64,000 nt of DNA from Planctomycetaceae bacterium (GCA_003233055.1 QIKP01000015.1:19141-83140), one strand, 5' to 3'. Shown: positions 38,894 through 50,043, counted from the first letter of the stretch. Numbers and translations: made by a program. The notes: generated from the letters alone by a model not told the origin.

Positions 38894-39517
38894 CTACTTC
38901 TGGCGTCGTGTTTCGCTTGCTGGTGGGGCGCCGTCTGTTTTGTCCAGAAGGGTTCTTAGCACGAGGTAGGTTGCGCCGAGAACCAAGAGAGAATCGGCGA
39001 TATTAAAATTGGGCCAGCGATACTGAGGTCCCCATTGCAGTAGTATCCAGTCCCGCACCGCGTAAGCCGATTCGCCCCGTCGGGCCGGGTCGAAGAACCA
39101 CGTTTCTCCATGGAGACCAAGTCGGTCGTAGAGATTCCCCAGGATCCCCCCCATCACGCACCCGAGCGCGAAGGTGAGCCCAAGGTCGGCGGCAGCGGCG
39201 TAGCGAAAGAGCCAGACCGGCAGCGCGATGGCTGCGATCAGGCTGAACGCCGCAAAGACCCAAACGAACCCTTGCCCCATCCCGAAGAGCGCCCCTTCGT
39301 TGAGGCTGAGCTGGAAACCAGCGTAGTCGGGCAACACCCACCAGATGTCGCCTCGCCGGAGGTCTTCTTGTAAAAACACCCACCCTTTGGAGACAAGATC
39401 GGCAACGCAACCGATGATCGCCGTCACCACAAAGAGGGCGATTCGATTGCGCGGGTAAGGTGCGAAATTCGCCGAATCACCCTGGCTGGCGTCGGGGCTC
39501 TTAGGTACATGGGCCAT
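38894..39517 (-). CDS. lspA: Lipoprotein signal peptidase
   Basis: Cleaves signal peptides of diacylglyceryl-modified prolipoproteins. The 207-residue protein has four membrane segments. Catalytic Asp residues lie in GNLYDRLGLHG and FNIADSLLV, the family hallmarks. Extra N-terminal 25 residues and an insert before FNIADS (FDPARRGESAYAVRDW) make it longer than the usual 160. It lies 51 bases after the dksA/traR-like gene on the same strand. Confidence 0.93.
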   Translation of the reverse strand: MAHVPKSPDASQGDSANFAPYPRNRIALFVVTAIIGCVADLVSKGWVFLQEDLRRGDIWWVLPDYAGFQLSLNEGALFGMGQGFVWVFAAFSLIAAIALPVWLFRYAAAADLGLTFALGCVMGGILGNLYDRLGLHGETWFFDPARRGESAYAVRDWILLQWGPQYRWPNFNIADSLLVLGATYLVLRTLLDKTDGAPPASETRRQK

Positions 39518-39568
39518 CGTGAGAGCCTTCCGTTGCTCGTACTGTGAATAGCGGGCCGCCGATCCCGA

Positions 39569-39937
39569 TCACTCGCTTTCTTGTAGCTCAGCGCAGGCAA
39601 TGCAAACAGGCGTGTAGGGGACAGCGTTGAGGCGAGTCTTTGGAATCACCTTGCCGCATTGTAGGCACTTACCAAATTCAGCGCCGTCGATGCGTCCTAA
39701 CGCTTCGTCGATTCGAGAAAGTGTGCCTTCCTCGGTCGCGACCACTCCCAGCGTAAACTCCTGCTCAAAGTTGTCGCTGCCCAGCTCTGCCATGTGGATC
39801 GGCATACTGGAGGTGTCGTTTCCTTCCATGCCGGAGTGCCGAAGGGCCACTTCAGACATCGCGGTTACGTCACCTTGCAGGCGAGCTCGCATTAGCAGGA
39901 GTCGGTCTTTGTACACGTTCATGTCCGCTTTTTTCAT
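39569..39937 (-). CDS. DksA/TraR-family zinc-finger protein
   Basis: A 122-residue protein with an N-terminal coiled-coil-like helix and a zinc finger C-x2-C-x17-C-x2-C (CLQCGKVIPKTRLN then PVCIAC). This is the DksA/TraR fold that enters the RNA polymerase secondary channel and modulates initiation. The coiled-coil tip lacks a clear DksA Asp-x2-Asp pair, so a short TraR/RNA-polymerase-binding variant is likely. Upstream of lspA and likely cotranscribed. Confidence 0.88.
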   Translation of the reverse strand: MKKADMNVYKDRLLLMRARLQGDVTAMSEVALRHSGMEGNDTSSMPIHMAELGSDNFEQEFTLGVVATEEGTLSRIDEALGRIDGAEFGKCLQCGKVIPKTRLNAVPYTPVCIACAELQESE

Positions 39938-40239
39938 TGCTGTTTTCCCTGTTGCTGCTTGGAGAAGCCCGTTGATCGTCCGTCGGCCCTAAGGGGGCTG
40001 GGAGAGACTTGTCATTGTAGCCTTAACCGCTTGCGGGGTCCACTCAAACCTACCGGTACCGGTCAGGCTCCTGGTCACTTCCGTTGCGGCCTCGCACCGA
40101 CTCGACTACACTGGCGGTAACCCATGGAGTGCCTCTTTTGAGGGCTCCGTGATACTGCCGAGGAACCTCCCCGGAGCGGGTGTTGTTGAAAGTTGGGGGT
40201 TTTGCGATTTCGGCGATTTCTTCCCCGGAGACCAGGCAG
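39938..40239. other. Intergenic region between dksA/traR-like gene and thrC
   Basis: It separates divergent genes and contains palindromic CTACCGGTACCGGT around 40050. No gene or clear riboswitch was recognised. Confidence 0.4.
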
Positions 40240-41655
40240 TTGACCGCTATCGTTGCCACCCAGAAAGACCTTGCGTTTCAGCAGTGCATCTTGCCCCGTT
40301 GCGGAAAGACCTACGACGTAGGTGAAGTTCGTACCAACTGCGATGCCTGTGGGGCGTTGCTCGATGTTGTCTACGATTGGGACAAGCTGCCGGTTCCGAC
40401 TTCGCTCCGAGATTTCGAGAAAAAGTGGGCCCGTCGGAACGATCCGCTCTGCCGAAGTGGCGTGTGGCGTTTCCACGATTTGTTGCCTTTTGCGCCGGCG
40501 GCCAAGGTCGTTACCATTGGGGAGGGGCAAACACCGCTGGCACCTTCCGACGGTGTCGCCCAATTTGTTGGTTCCAATCGGGGGCAACTGCTGTTGCAGT
40601 ACGAAGGGATGAATCCTTCGGGTAGCTTCAAAGACAACGGCATGACCGCCGCCTTTACCCACGCCCATACCATCGGTGCGAAGCGAGCCGCTTGTGCTTC
40701 GACCGGCAACACCAGCGCGTCGCTGGCGCTCTACTGCTCGGTCAGCAAACTGATGCAGGCGACCATTTTCATCGGCTCCGGCAAGATCAGTTACGGCAAA
40801 CTTTCTCAAGCGCTCGACTACGGGGCGCTCACGATCCAAATCGTCGGCGATTTCGACGACGCCATGCAGCGCGTCCGCGAGGTAAGCGAGAAGCTGGGCA
40901 TCTACTTGGTGAACAGTGTGAATCCGTTCCGGCTCGAAGGCCAGAAGACGATCATGTTCCGTGTGCTCGAGAGCCTGGACTGGGAAGTCCCCGATTGGAT
41001 CGTCGTTCCAGGCGGCAACTTGGGCAACTCCAGCGCGTTTGCCAAGGCATTTCAAGAACTCAAGCTGCTGGGGCTGGTCGACCGCGTGCCCCGTTTGGCG
41101 GTGATCAATGCCACCGGCGCCGACACACTCTACGAACTCTACGAGAATCGTGGCTTGCGCTGGAATGCTGGCGAGCCCAATGCCGATGTCGTGGATCAAT
41201 ACTACGCCGAGCTCGACGAAACCGGGCGGCGTGCCGATACGCTGGCCAGCGCCATCGAGATCAATCGCCCGGTGAACCTCTTCAAGTGCCTTCGCGGCCT
41301 GGAGTCGATGCAAGGCGTCGTCCGCGAAGTGACCGATCAGCAGATTCTTGATGCCAAGGCTCAGGTCGGCGCGAGTGGCTTTGGCTGCGAGCCCGCGAGT
41401 GCCGCGAGCGTTGCCGGGGCGAAGCTGTTGCGGGAGGAAGGGCTCATCGCGCCGAGCGACCGGGTGGTTTGTATTCTCACGGGCCACCAACTGAAAGACC
41501 CAACCGCTACGGTTGCTTATCACTCCAGCGACCAAAAGCAATTCGATGAAGTCCTCGGAAGCCGAGGCGTCAGCCGGGCCGAATTTGCCAACCGGGCCGT
41601 CCAAGTCGATAATGACTTGGACGCCATCGTGCGGGCGATTCAACTCAATAGCTGA
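40240..41655 (+). CDS. thrC: Threonine synthase
   Basis: Converts phosphohomoserine to threonine with PLP. The 471-residue protein carries an N-terminal zinc ribbon (CILPRCG and CDACG). [14 protein letters not shown] contains the PLP lysine. No ATG precedes the ribbon; the start is probably TTG at 40240, though TTG at 40180 is possible. A zinc-ribbon threonine synthase is frequent in planctomycetes. It is followed by a small hypothetical gene and dapB. Confidence 0.95.
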   Translation: MTAIVATQKDLAFQQCILPRCGKTYDVGEVRTNCDACGALLDVVYDWDKLPVPTSLRDFEKKWARRNDPLCRSGVWRFHDLLPFAPAAKVVTIGEGQTPLAPSDGVAQFVGSNRGQLLLQYEGMNPSGSFKDNGMTAAFTHAHTIGAKRAACASTGNTSASLALYCSVSKLMQATIFIGSGKISYGKLSQALDYGALTIQIVGDFDDAMQRVREVSEKLGIYLVNSVNPFRLEGQKTIMFRVLESLDWEVPDWIVVPGGNLGNSSAFAKAFQELKLLGLVDRVPRLAVINATGADTLYELYENRGLRWNAGEPNADVVDQYYAELDETGRRADTLASAIEINRPVNLFKCLRGLESMQGVVREVTDQQILDAKAQVGASGFGCEPASAASVAGAKLLREEGLIAPSDRVVCILTGHQLKDPTATVAYHSSDQKQFDEVLGSRGVSRAEFANRAVQVDNDLDAIVRAIQLNS

Positions 41656-41672
41656 CTCCAGGAGACTTTCGA

Positions 41673-41942
41673 ATGAACGTACAAACTTTCCGTGATTTAA
41701 TGTCGGAGCGTCCTTTTAGGCCCTTTCGACTCGTGATGTCGAGCGGACAGACGTACGAAGTGCGCCACCCGGAGATGGCAATGGTCACCAAGTCGGATCT
41801 GCTTGTCGGATTGGACGAGGACGACGAGTTGGGCGTACCGACACGATTCAAGATATGCTCGATGCTCCATGTAACGGCTGTCGAACCGCTGGAGATTTCA
41901 TCGGGCGGAAGCAACGATGGCAACGGTGCCCAGCAACGTTAG
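41673..41942 (+). CDS. Small hypothetical protein between thrC and dapB
   Basis: An 89-residue protein with FRPFRLVMSSGQTYEVRHPE and MLHVTAVEPL, beta-rich, no signal peptide. This pattern occurs in many short proteins of planctomycetes and cyanobacteria, but no function is known to me. A ribosome-like AGGAG lies a few bases before the ATG (41658-41662). Confidence 0.75.
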   Translation: MNVQTFRDLMSERPFRPFRLVMSSGQTYEVRHPEMAMVTKSDLLVGLDEDDELGVPTRFKICSMLHVTAVEPLEISSGGSNDGNGAQQR

Positions 41943-41987
41943 TGTCGCCTCTCGAAACCAATCTCTCACGACGGGAAAATCAAAAGC

Positions 41988-42800
41988 GTGCCAACCAAGA
42001 TTGCCATTCACGGAGCCGGTGGTCGCATGGGCCAGCGGCTCATTGCTCTTGCCACGACAGATCCAAGTTTCGAGGTTGTTGCGGCGATCGAATCGGCCGA
42101 TCATCCACGGTCGGGCGAGGATGCAGGCCAAGTCGCTGGCGTCGGGCCGATTGGCCTGCCGATGGGACCCGACTGGCCTCATCAGGCCGATGCGGTGATT
42201 GATTTTTCGGTACCCCAAGCGACCGACGAATTGGTCGAGCAGTGCGTCAAACGGGGGCTTTCCCTGGTGTTTGCCACCACCGGTTTGAGCGAAGACCAAG
42301 AGCGACGCCTCGGGACCGCTGCGGAAGTGATTCCCGTCGTCAAAGCGGCCAGCATGAGCTTGTCGGTGAATCTCGCGATGAAGCTAGCGGAGGTTGCCGG
42401 CGGCGCCCTCAGGGATCATCCCACCGGCGCGGATGTCGAGATCATCGAGCGGCACCACCGTTTCAAGGAAGACGCCCCAAGTGGCACGGCGCTCGCCTTT
42501 GGAGAGATCATTGCCCAGGCGATGGGGCAAACCGCCCGGCGCGATGGGCGTTCCGGTCGTCCTGGCCAGCGCCCGCACGACGAAATCGGTTACCACGCCG
42601 TCCGTACCGGCGACAATCCGGGCGAGCATACCATCCTCTTTGGATTGCTCGGCGAGACGCTGGAACTTCGCGTCGCGGCGACCAATCGCGACTGCTACGC
42701 CCAAGGCGCGCTTGTCGCGGCCAAGTGGCTTCAAGGCAAGTCGCCGAAACTCTACAACATGCAAGACGTGCTTGGGTTGTCAGTAGCCAGTAGCCAGTAG
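41988..42800 (+). CDS. dapB: 4-hydroxy-tetrahydrodipicolinate reductase
   Basis: Reduces hydroxytetrahydrodipicolinate for diaminopimelate and lysine synthesis. The 270-residue protein has the dinucleotide motif IHGAGGRMGQRL and the active-site segment IERHHRFKEDAPSGTAL (catalytic His and Lys). The start is GTG. The last codons lie in a CAGTAGC triple repeat, extending the C-terminus with VASSQ. It shares no obvious operon with other lysine genes. Confidence 0.96.
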   Translation: MPTKIAIHGAGGRMGQRLIALATTDPSFEVVAAIESADHPRSGEDAGQVAGVGPIGLPMGPDWPHQADAVIDFSVPQATDELVEQCVKRGLSLVFATTGLSEDQERRLGTAAEVIPVVKAASMSLSVNLAMKLAEVAGGALRDHPTGADVEIIERHHRFKEDAPSGTALAFGEIIAQAMGQTARRDGRSGRPGQRPHDEIGYHAVRTGDNPGEHTILFGLLGETLELRVAATNRDCYAQGALVAAKWLQGKSPKLYNMQDVLGLSVASSQ

Positions 42801-42850
42801 CGTTTTCTGTTCGGACGTTCAGCAGCCCAAGAACGAATGGGTAAATCTCT

Positions 42851-43213
42851 ATGGCCAAATGCGACGAAGGTTATCTGTGCGAAGTCTGTGGCCAAGATGT
42901 GGCCAACCTTGCCGAGAGTGACCTCTATTTACGGTACGTCATCGGCATGATCGATCCTGAGGTGCTCCATACGTCGAAAGAGCGCCACTTGCGTTGCAAT
43001 CCGTCGCTTGCGCAGTTCATCGTTGACGATCGGTTGGAGCCGGTGATCGTCGAAGGGGACTTTGATAAAAGAGGGCTGGACACTTCCTTCGTCCGTGAAC
43101 GCGAAGAACTGGTCACACGAGGCTGGCGGCGGCTGCAAGAGCTTTCCTCGCTCGACCTCCCTATCCTCGAGTACCCACTTCCCGAGGTCATGGAGAAGCT
43201 TCGCGGAGGCTAG
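42851..43213 (+). CDS. Conserved small zinc-ribbon-like hypothetical protein
   Basis: A 120-residue protein beginning MAKCDEGYLCEVCGQDVANL, with CxxC at residues 10-13 and HLRC near residue 48, which could bind a metal. The rest is acidic and helical, with no membrane segment. I recognise the pattern as a small protein of planctomycetes but not a function. It follows dapB and may be cotranscribed. Confidence 0.65.
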   Translation: MAKCDEGYLCEVCGQDVANLAESDLYLRYVIGMIDPEVLHTSKERHLRCNPSLAQFIVDDRLEPVIVEGDFDKRGLDTSFVREREELVTRGWRRLQELSSLDLPILEYPLPEVMEKLRGG

Positions 43214-43215
43214 GG

Positions 43216-43248
43216 CCCCCCGACGAGGCGTAGCTCGTTGGCTAGGGG
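43216..43248. repeat. CGACGAG-type hairpin repeat, copy 4
   Basis: CCCCCGACGAG and CTCGTTGG around GCGTAG, with outer C and G runs. It is downstream of the small hypothetical gene. One mismatch to the other copies is present. Confidence 0.6.
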
Positions 43249-43275
43249 AGATGCTCGCATTCGCTAGGGGAGCAG

Positions 43276-43298
43276 TTGTCCTGTCGTCAACAGGACAA
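43276..43298. terminator. Perfect 8-bp stem hairpin at tRNA-Ser 3' side
   Basis: TTGTCCTG (43276-43283) and CAGGACAA (43291-43298) pair around TCGTCAA. It lies just downstream of the tRNA-Ser end on its strand and could be a terminator or processing signal. The T tract is short. Confidence 0.5.
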
Positions 43299-43301
43299 GA
43301 G

Positions 43302-43383
43302 CGGAGGGCATGGGACTCGAACCCACAACCGGTTGCCCGGCACCTGCATTCCAAGCAGGCCGCTAGCCATTCGCTTACCCTCC
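43302..43383 (-). tRNA. tRNA-Ser (GGA)
   Basis: Acceptor GGAGGGT pairs with GCCCTCC, discriminator G43302. Anticodon stem CCTGC/GCAGG holds loop TTGGAAT with anticodon GGA, serine. A long class II variable arm (TGCCGGGCAACCGGTT) and T arm GTGGGTTCGAGTCCCAT are present. No CCA is encoded. Confidence 0.95.
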
Positions 43384-43473
43384 GGGCGATCCAGGATTGC
43401 GAGCCATCCGGTCGAGAGATTTCTCCCTCCCAAAAAACCTTAGGCTCTCCACCCTAGACCTTCAACGCTTCTA

Positions 43474-44838
<1,365 letters not shown>

Positions 44839-45997
44839 CGGTATGCAATTCCTCAACGAAAAAAGATTGATTTGGTCTCTGTCCGCCCCGCCGAGGGGGC
44901 AAAACCGTGGGGCATCCATATGCCCTGGGGACCAAGGAAGCAGTTACCTGCCCCATTTGAAAATACAACGCCGTCCTTGTTTATTGCCCATCGTGGACAT
45001 CACTGCGTTGCTGCGATTCCAACAGGGAACCGACTTTTATGAGCCGTACCAGCCGGTGGAGCACGAATCGTCGCACCCACCAGTGATTGAGGCCCCTAGT
45101 GATTTAGCTAGCCCAGCAATCGGGTTAAAAAGTGTTTTAAACGGGCGAACAGGAGGTGCCCCTTCCTGAGGCTTGGCCTTCGAAGGGCCACCCAACTCCA
45201 ATCCGGACCGACAGCAATTGTTACGAATACGCCTTCGACGCATGATGGAACGACTGCTGCTGGAGACCCTGAACGTGTCGTACCGGGTCACTTGTCGCCA
45301 AACCGTCCAAAGACTTCGGTTTTTCCACAAGCGACGAAATAAGAAGGCCGATAGGCCGGACTCACGATCCTTCTACGACAAATGGGTCGTCCAATCTCTG
45401 TATTGCGTTCGTGCCAAGCCTTAGGGCGGAGCGGGTCGCGGTTCCCAGGAAACGGAACTGTTTCGAGAGGGAAAATAGGCTCCTAAAATCCGTCAGGCTG
45501 GCTACGTTCTCCTAAGTCCCACCTGCCCCAGCAAACGCCAGTAATAGGCAGGGAACTCCCCTTTCAAGGCCAAAATCTGCATCCAACAGGCTTGCCCGAC
45601 ACTCGGCGTACACAGCCGACTGCCTACCCGGCGAAAGCCTGGGTGATCACGATGAAAGGCCCCTTTCAGAACCCACCCGCCAAGAGGAGGCAGGACGCTT
45701 AACTCCCCAGCAGTATTCGTTATGGATGCCATGCTGTCAAGCGGGAAAGGCCAACCGTTCCCCCCTATTTGCCAAGCAAGGCAGCAATTGTTGGAGGAAA
45801 CGACGCTGAAGAGCCACGTAACGCCCAGAAAATTAGTGAAATTCGGTAGAATCGCTACCAATTCCGCAAGACGCATGCCCCGGCTGGTCGATAAATCCGG
45901 CGGGTGCTCTCCCGAATTGGGGGTGTGTCCTTGCCCCGACTTGTCCTGTCTCTTACCCCGTTTCCCATCTTTTTGGGATGGAAGAGGAAATCTACCG
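44839..45997. other. Long region without a recognised gene
   Basis: This 1.16-kb stretch between divergent rho and the thioredoxin-YHS gene holds only short frames with no recognised domain. It contains inverted segments (for example around 45840-45865: GGTAGAATCGCTACC). Composition is lower in GC than neighbours in places. A structured RNA or a decayed gene is possible. Searches for RNase P and tmRNA signatures by eye gave nothing. Confidence 0.4.
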
Positions 45998-47176
45998 ATG
46001 CCAGTCTGTCCAGCCTTTTGCTTGCGTATTGCGGCGCTCTGTTGCCTTGCCGCTTCCAATGTCTTGGCGCAGTCGCCCACCACGGCAGGCGTCCAATGGC
46101 ACAACGACCTGGATGCGGCCCGCAATAAGGCCCAAAAAGAGGGCAAGCTGCTGCTGGTCCACTTCTGGACGGAGAGTTGCGGTCCCTGTCGGCTCCTCGA
46201 CACCCGCGTCTTCAACCAGCCCTCCGTCGCAACGGCGATCCACGCGAGCTATGTTCCCGTGAAGCTCAACGCTAGTGAGTTTCCAGCAACAGCCCAGCGA
46301 TTTGGGATTACCCGCGTTCCGACCGATGTCGTGATTACTCCAGGCGGAGAAGTCATTGAAAAGACCGTTTGCCCTGCGACTCCGATGGCCTATGTCGCCC
46401 GTGTTTCCGGCATCGCGGAAGTTCACAAGCGTTCGGCAGGTCGGGCGTTTGCAACCGTAGCTGGCCGCAAAAAAGGGGCCCTCTTGCCATCGAATGCCGC
46501 TTATGCCGGGCTAGCCGTTCCCGCTGAGTCGACTCCCGTTTCGCAGCCTGGTGTCACGGCGAATCCTTACACGGTCGCAAGCCCGCCAGCGGTAACCGCC
46601 AAGAGTGATCGCTACGCAGCCCTGCCTGCCACGCCTGCGGATCGATCGACTTCCTTGCCTGTCGCTTCCAATAGCGTATCGAATCCGTATGCCTCGGCAA
46701 CGCCGCCGCCCGTTACGCCCGAAGTGCCGGTTTTGCCCGCTGTCCCTACTGCTGTTGCCGATAGCATGGCGATGGCCGAATCGGTCGTCCAACTCCCGGC
46801 AGGTTCTCCACCCCTTGGTTTCCAGGGCTACTGCCCCGTGACGATGAAAGGGAAGTGGGAATGGAAGAAGGGAGATGTCCGTTGGGGCGCTGTTCATCGG
46901 GGCCGGACTTACCTCTTTGTTGGTGCGGCACAGCGGGATGCTTTCCTGGCGACTCCCGACAAATACAGCCCGGCGCTCTCCGGCATCGACCCGGTGCTAG
47001 CGATCGATCAGAACAAGATTGAGTCGGGCTTCAGGAAATTCGCGGTGGAATATCGCGACCAATTCTACATGTTCTCTAGCGAAGAGACCCTTCGCCAGTT
47101 CTGGACCAACGCTGACAAATACGCCAACGGGGTGCGGCAAGCGATGGACAGCTCTTCGCAACGGACGTTGCGATAA
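45998..47176 (+). CDS. Exported thioredoxin-domain protein with YHS-like C-terminus
   Basis: A 392-residue protein. A signal peptide (FCLRIAALCCLAASNVLAQ) precedes a thioredoxin fold with active site CGPC (ESCGPCRLL, near residue 65). A low-complexity Pro/Ala/Ser/Val linker (about 155-270) leads to a YHS-like metal-binding segment (GYCPVTMKGKWEWKKGD then VRWGAVHRGRTYLF). The reaction is inferred: periplasmic thiol redox coupled to a metal or copper-handling YHS fold. Start chosen where the signal peptide begins. Confidence 0.75.
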   Translation: MPVCPAFCLRIAALCCLAASNVLAQSPTTAGVQWHNDLDAARNKAQKEGKLLLVHFWTESCGPCRLLDTRVFNQPSVATAIHASYVPVKLNASEFPATAQRFGITRVPTDVVITPGGEVIEKTVCPATPMAYVARVSGIAEVHKRSAGRAFATVAGRKKGALLPSNAAYAGLAVPAESTPVSQPGVTANPYTVASPPAVTAKSDRYAALPATPADRSTSLPVASNSVSNPYASATPPPVTPEVPVLPAVPTAVADSMAMAESVVQLPAGSPPLGFQGYCPVTMKGKWEWKKGDVRWGAVHRGRTYLFVGAAQRDAFLATPDKYSPALSGIDPVLAIDQNKIESGFRKFAVEYRDQFYMFSSEETLRQFWTNADKYANGVRQAMDSSSQRTLR

Positions 47177-47196
47177 GGGCCAGGTGACGCGAAGGG

Positions 47197-47907
47197 TCAG
47201 CTCTCGCCCTTGATGGATCGCTGAAGCTTGATGACCTGGGCGCGAACTTCTTCCATGCCGGGATTGAGTCGTAGCGCGCGGCGGAAGGCTTCGAGTGCAG
47301 AGATAGGGTTCTCCTGGAGTAGGTAACACTGCCCCATGCCTGCCAAGGCGGTGAAGTGGTAGGGGTTGATTTCGAGTGCCTGATGGCAGTCGCGAATCGC
47401 TGCGTCGTATTGTCCCAGATGATAATAAGCGGTGCCTCTTTGGCACCAAGCTTCGGCAATCCAGGGGGACTTGTGGATGAGGTCGCTCGCAACGTCGACA
47501 GCCTGCTCGTAATCTTTGGTCTGATTGTGCCTGGTGACAGTACGGAGCATCAATCGCTGCTCGCGGCTGCCTACTCGGCACCAGAGGTCGCGAATCCCGT
47601 TTTCGACAATGGTTCTCACGCCGCGGTCGCGGTCGACTAGCGCACGTCCCATCACCGAGTTGCTGCCGTAGTCGCCCATAAACCCCAGTGCCAGCGCGGC
47701 ACCACGTCGAGCGATGCGGTCGCCAACAAAAAGGACTCGTTCAAGGGTTGCGCAGGTGTAGCGACGTCCCACCTTTTGCACGAAAATTGCCGAGTCTTGC
47801 TCATCCAGATACTGGTGATAGAACTTCACTAGTATCGGCGCTCGTGAGGATTCATTGTCCACAGTTGGTTTCTCTCCCACTCCGCGTTGTTCCAGGCCTG
47901 GGGCCAT
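47197..47907 (-). CDS. HEAT/TPR-repeat protein
   Basis: A 236-residue soluble protein. N-terminal helices (residues 20-110) with RRGAALALGFMGDYGSNSVM and VRTIVENGIRDLW resemble HEAT-type pairs. Residues 125-225 contain three TPR-like units, clearest in AYYHLGQYDAAIRDCHQALE and NPISALEAFRRALRLNP. Likely a protein-binding scaffold. ATG at 47907 is chosen over TTG at 47910. It converges with the thioredoxin-YHS gene. Confidence 0.78.
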   Translation of the reverse strand: MAPGLEQRGVGEKPTVDNESSRAPILVKFYHQYLDEQDSAIFVQKVGRRYTCATLERVLFVGDRIARRGAALALGFMGDYGSNSVMGRALVDRDRGVRTIVENGIRDLWCRVGSREQRLMLRTVTRHNQTKDYEQAVDVASDLIHKSPWIAEAWCQRGTAYYHLGQYDAAIRDCHQALEINPYHFTALAGMGQCYLLQENPISALEAFRRALRLNPGMEEVRAQVIKLQRSIKGES

Positions 47908-48192
47908 CAACGCCTGTTGCCAGTTCCCGCACGATCGCAGGTTACCAGCCCCAACAGGCTTATAGAATTGAGTGTAATCACCAGCGAAAAGGAGACAAGC
48001 AAAAGTTCTGTTGGCCTGTCGAGAGGATGACGGTTAGTCCAATAATACTGCTTGCCAAGACTGGAAATTGTTGGCTACAATGGGGCGGTTGGTTTCTACC
48101 AAAGGACGCCGCTGGAGGCCTTCGATTCAAGAAGGCTGGAGAATTTACCTCTTTGTGAAAATGGCAAGCACGGCTTGAGGTTCTGGGCAAAT

Positions 48193-49362
48193 ATGTCTCT
48201 TCTCCGTAGCCGCCATTTCGCCCCCCTCGCTGGTCTCTTCGCCATTCTCTTGGTCACGGCCAGTCAGGCGAGAGGGGAGGAGATTAGCGATGCCCTCTTC
48301 TACGGTGACGATGAGCGACTGGTTCGAAACCTCTCCCAGGTGCTATCGAGCCACTGGCATCGCGTGCCGCTTCGGGAGGTGCTGTTGGGGATTGAGAGGA
48401 CGCAGCCGATTTCGATTGCGTTAGACCGTCGGACCGACCCTCATCTCCTCGTGTCGCTCGACGTCCAAGAGATGCCCCTTGGAGAACTCCTTGAGAAGCT
48501 GGCCACGCGAGCTGGCCTAGGAGTCGCGGCCTCCCGAGGGTTGGTCTATCTTGGTCCGCCAGAAGCTGCTTCCGAGCTGCGCACGTTGTGGGCCATCGCG
48601 CATCAGCAGGTTGCGGGGATGTCCCCTGCCCTCCGTGCCAAGATGCGTCGGCGCGACTCCTTGAGATTCCAGCGACTCTCGGAGCCACGCGACGCGATCG
48701 CCCAGTTGGGTAGGCAAATGAACGTGTCGATTAAGAACCTAGAGAAAATTCCATTCGATTTGCGCCCCGCAACGGAGCTTCCCGAGATGGAAGCGATCGA
48801 ACAATTGACGCTCCTGCTGCTAGGGTTCGACCTCTTTTGGACTCCGAGCCGCGATCGGCGCGGGATACGGCTCGTACCGATAGAGCGGCCGGTCGTCGTC
48901 GAGCGAATGCACCCGCGACGGGCAGAAAAAGAGATGCCGAAGGTCGCCTTCCGCCAACTCTATCCAGGCGTCACCGCCAGAGTCGAGGGCAAGCGAAAGA
49001 GGCTTCTTGTTACGGGGATACTCGCACAACATGAGTGGCTACGAGGTGATGAACGGCCGAGCGTGGCAAGGCCCTCTCAGCGCGGGCATCGTGGTAAACA
49101 GGTTTATTCGTTGCGCGTCGACGCGCAGCCTGCTGGTGCTCTTCTCAAGCAACTCTCTTTACAGCTTAAGATGCCGCTGGTTCTTGAAAAGGATGCAGAA
49201 GCTATCCCTGCCGCCCTGCGACGCCGGATTTCCATCGAGGTTCGCGAGGCGAGCCTTCAGGAATTGCTAGAGGCCATCGGTCGAGAGCTGGAGCTGGAGG
49301 TAAAGGTCGCAGGCGGGTCGATCGAGGTTGCGAAGAGGAAATCACCTGCCTCTTCTGACTAG
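48193..49362 (+). CDS. Exported STN/secretin-N-like protein
   Basis: A 389-residue protein. A signal peptide (APLAGLFAILLVTASQARG) is followed by two STN-like alpha/beta units: VPLREVLLGIERTQPISIAL then EMPLGELLEKLATRAGLGV near the start, and QPAGALLKQLSLQLKMPLVL then EASLQELLEAIGRELEL near the end. STN domains occur before secretin and TonB-receptor pores, but no pore domain follows. A periplasmic adaptor role is plausible. It converges with the CheY gene, sharing CTAG at the stops. Confidence 0.75.
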   Translation: MSLLRSRHFAPLAGLFAILLVTASQARGEEISDALFYGDDERLVRNLSQVLSSHWHRVPLREVLLGIERTQPISIALDRRTDPHLLVSLDVQEMPLGELLEKLATRAGLGVAASRGLVYLGPPEAASELRTLWAIAHQQVAGMSPALRAKMRRRDSLRFQRLSEPRDAIAQLGRQMNVSIKNLEKIPFDLRPATELPEMEAIEQLTLLLLGFDLFWTPSRDRRGIRLVPIERPVVVERMHPRRAEKEMPKVAFRQLYPGVTARVEGKRKRLLVTGILAQHEWLRGDERPSVARPSQRGHRGKQVYSLRVDAQPAGALLKQLSLQLKMPLVLEKDAEAIPAALRRRISIEVREASLQELLEAIGRELELEVKVAGGSIEVAKRKSPASSD

Positions 49363-49721
49363 CAGCCATGCTTCTCTAGTTTTTCTCGAAGCATGTCGGC
49401 CGTGAAGGGCTTTACCAAGTAGTCCGACACGCCTGCCTGAATGGCTTCCAGGACGCGTGACTTCTCTGCCTCGGTGGTGACCATGATGATCGTCACCTTG
49501 GGATCCTGCTTACGGATCTCTTGGATCACTTCCAAGCCGTTTTTTCGAGGCATGTTCCAGTCGGTGAGTACGAGGTCGAACTCACCTGGCTTGAAGGCCT
49601 CGATCGCCTCGACGCCATCAGCCGCCTCAACGGCGGAAGGGACACCTACGGCACCCAGCGAGCGAAGGATGATCTTTCGCATGGTACTCGAATCATCGGC
49701 AACTAAAACTCGCGCACTCAT
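49359..49721 (-). CDS. CheY-like response regulator
   Basis: A 120-residue single receiver domain. The acidic pair VLVADDSST, the phospho-Asp LVLTDWNMPRKNG, Thr in MVTTEAE and Lys in DYLVKPFT make a full set of conserved residues. No output domain, as in CheY, which binds a flagellar or other partner. The ATG at 49721 gives MSARVLVADDSS; longer starts add unconserved residues. It stands alone. Its stop overlaps that of the convergent STN-like gene. Confidence 0.93.
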   Translation of the reverse strand: MSARVLVADDSSTMRKIILRSLGAVGVPSAVEAADGVEAIEAFKPGEFDLVLTDWNMPRKNGLEVIQEIRKQDPKVTIIMVTTEAEKSRVLEAIQAGVSDYLVKPFTADMLREKLEKHGC

Positions 49722-50043
49722 GGTGTTGACTCCAGACGTCGATCCATTGTGGATAGCCCAATCGGCGGCGTGCCGGCTGGGAGGAGGATCGAGGGGGCAT
49801 CGCGCCCCGTGCGCCAAGCCTGACGAACGATCCAGCAAACCTTAGGTTGCCCGTTCGTGGAGTCAAGCAATTCGTGGGAATCGCCCGCCCAGCCGCTATA
49901 GAATGAATATCCGGAACGCCAGGACCCTCCACCCCGCCAAGCCTCGCACTACCAGACCGCGAGCCATCAGACCGCGTAGCAGTCCCGCTACCGAAGGATT
50001 GGAGGGCCAAGAGCGAGCGGTCGAAAATGAGAATCGCTCGTGG

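Noticed and set aside
40075..41643. Long open frame opposite thrC
   Set aside because: It mirrors the coding strand of threonine synthase; no family match and biased composition.
45400..45720. RNase P or tmRNA in the rho-thioredoxin gap
   Set aside because: No conserved GAGGAAAGTCC, GGTGCCAGG or tmRNA ends were found on either strand by eye.
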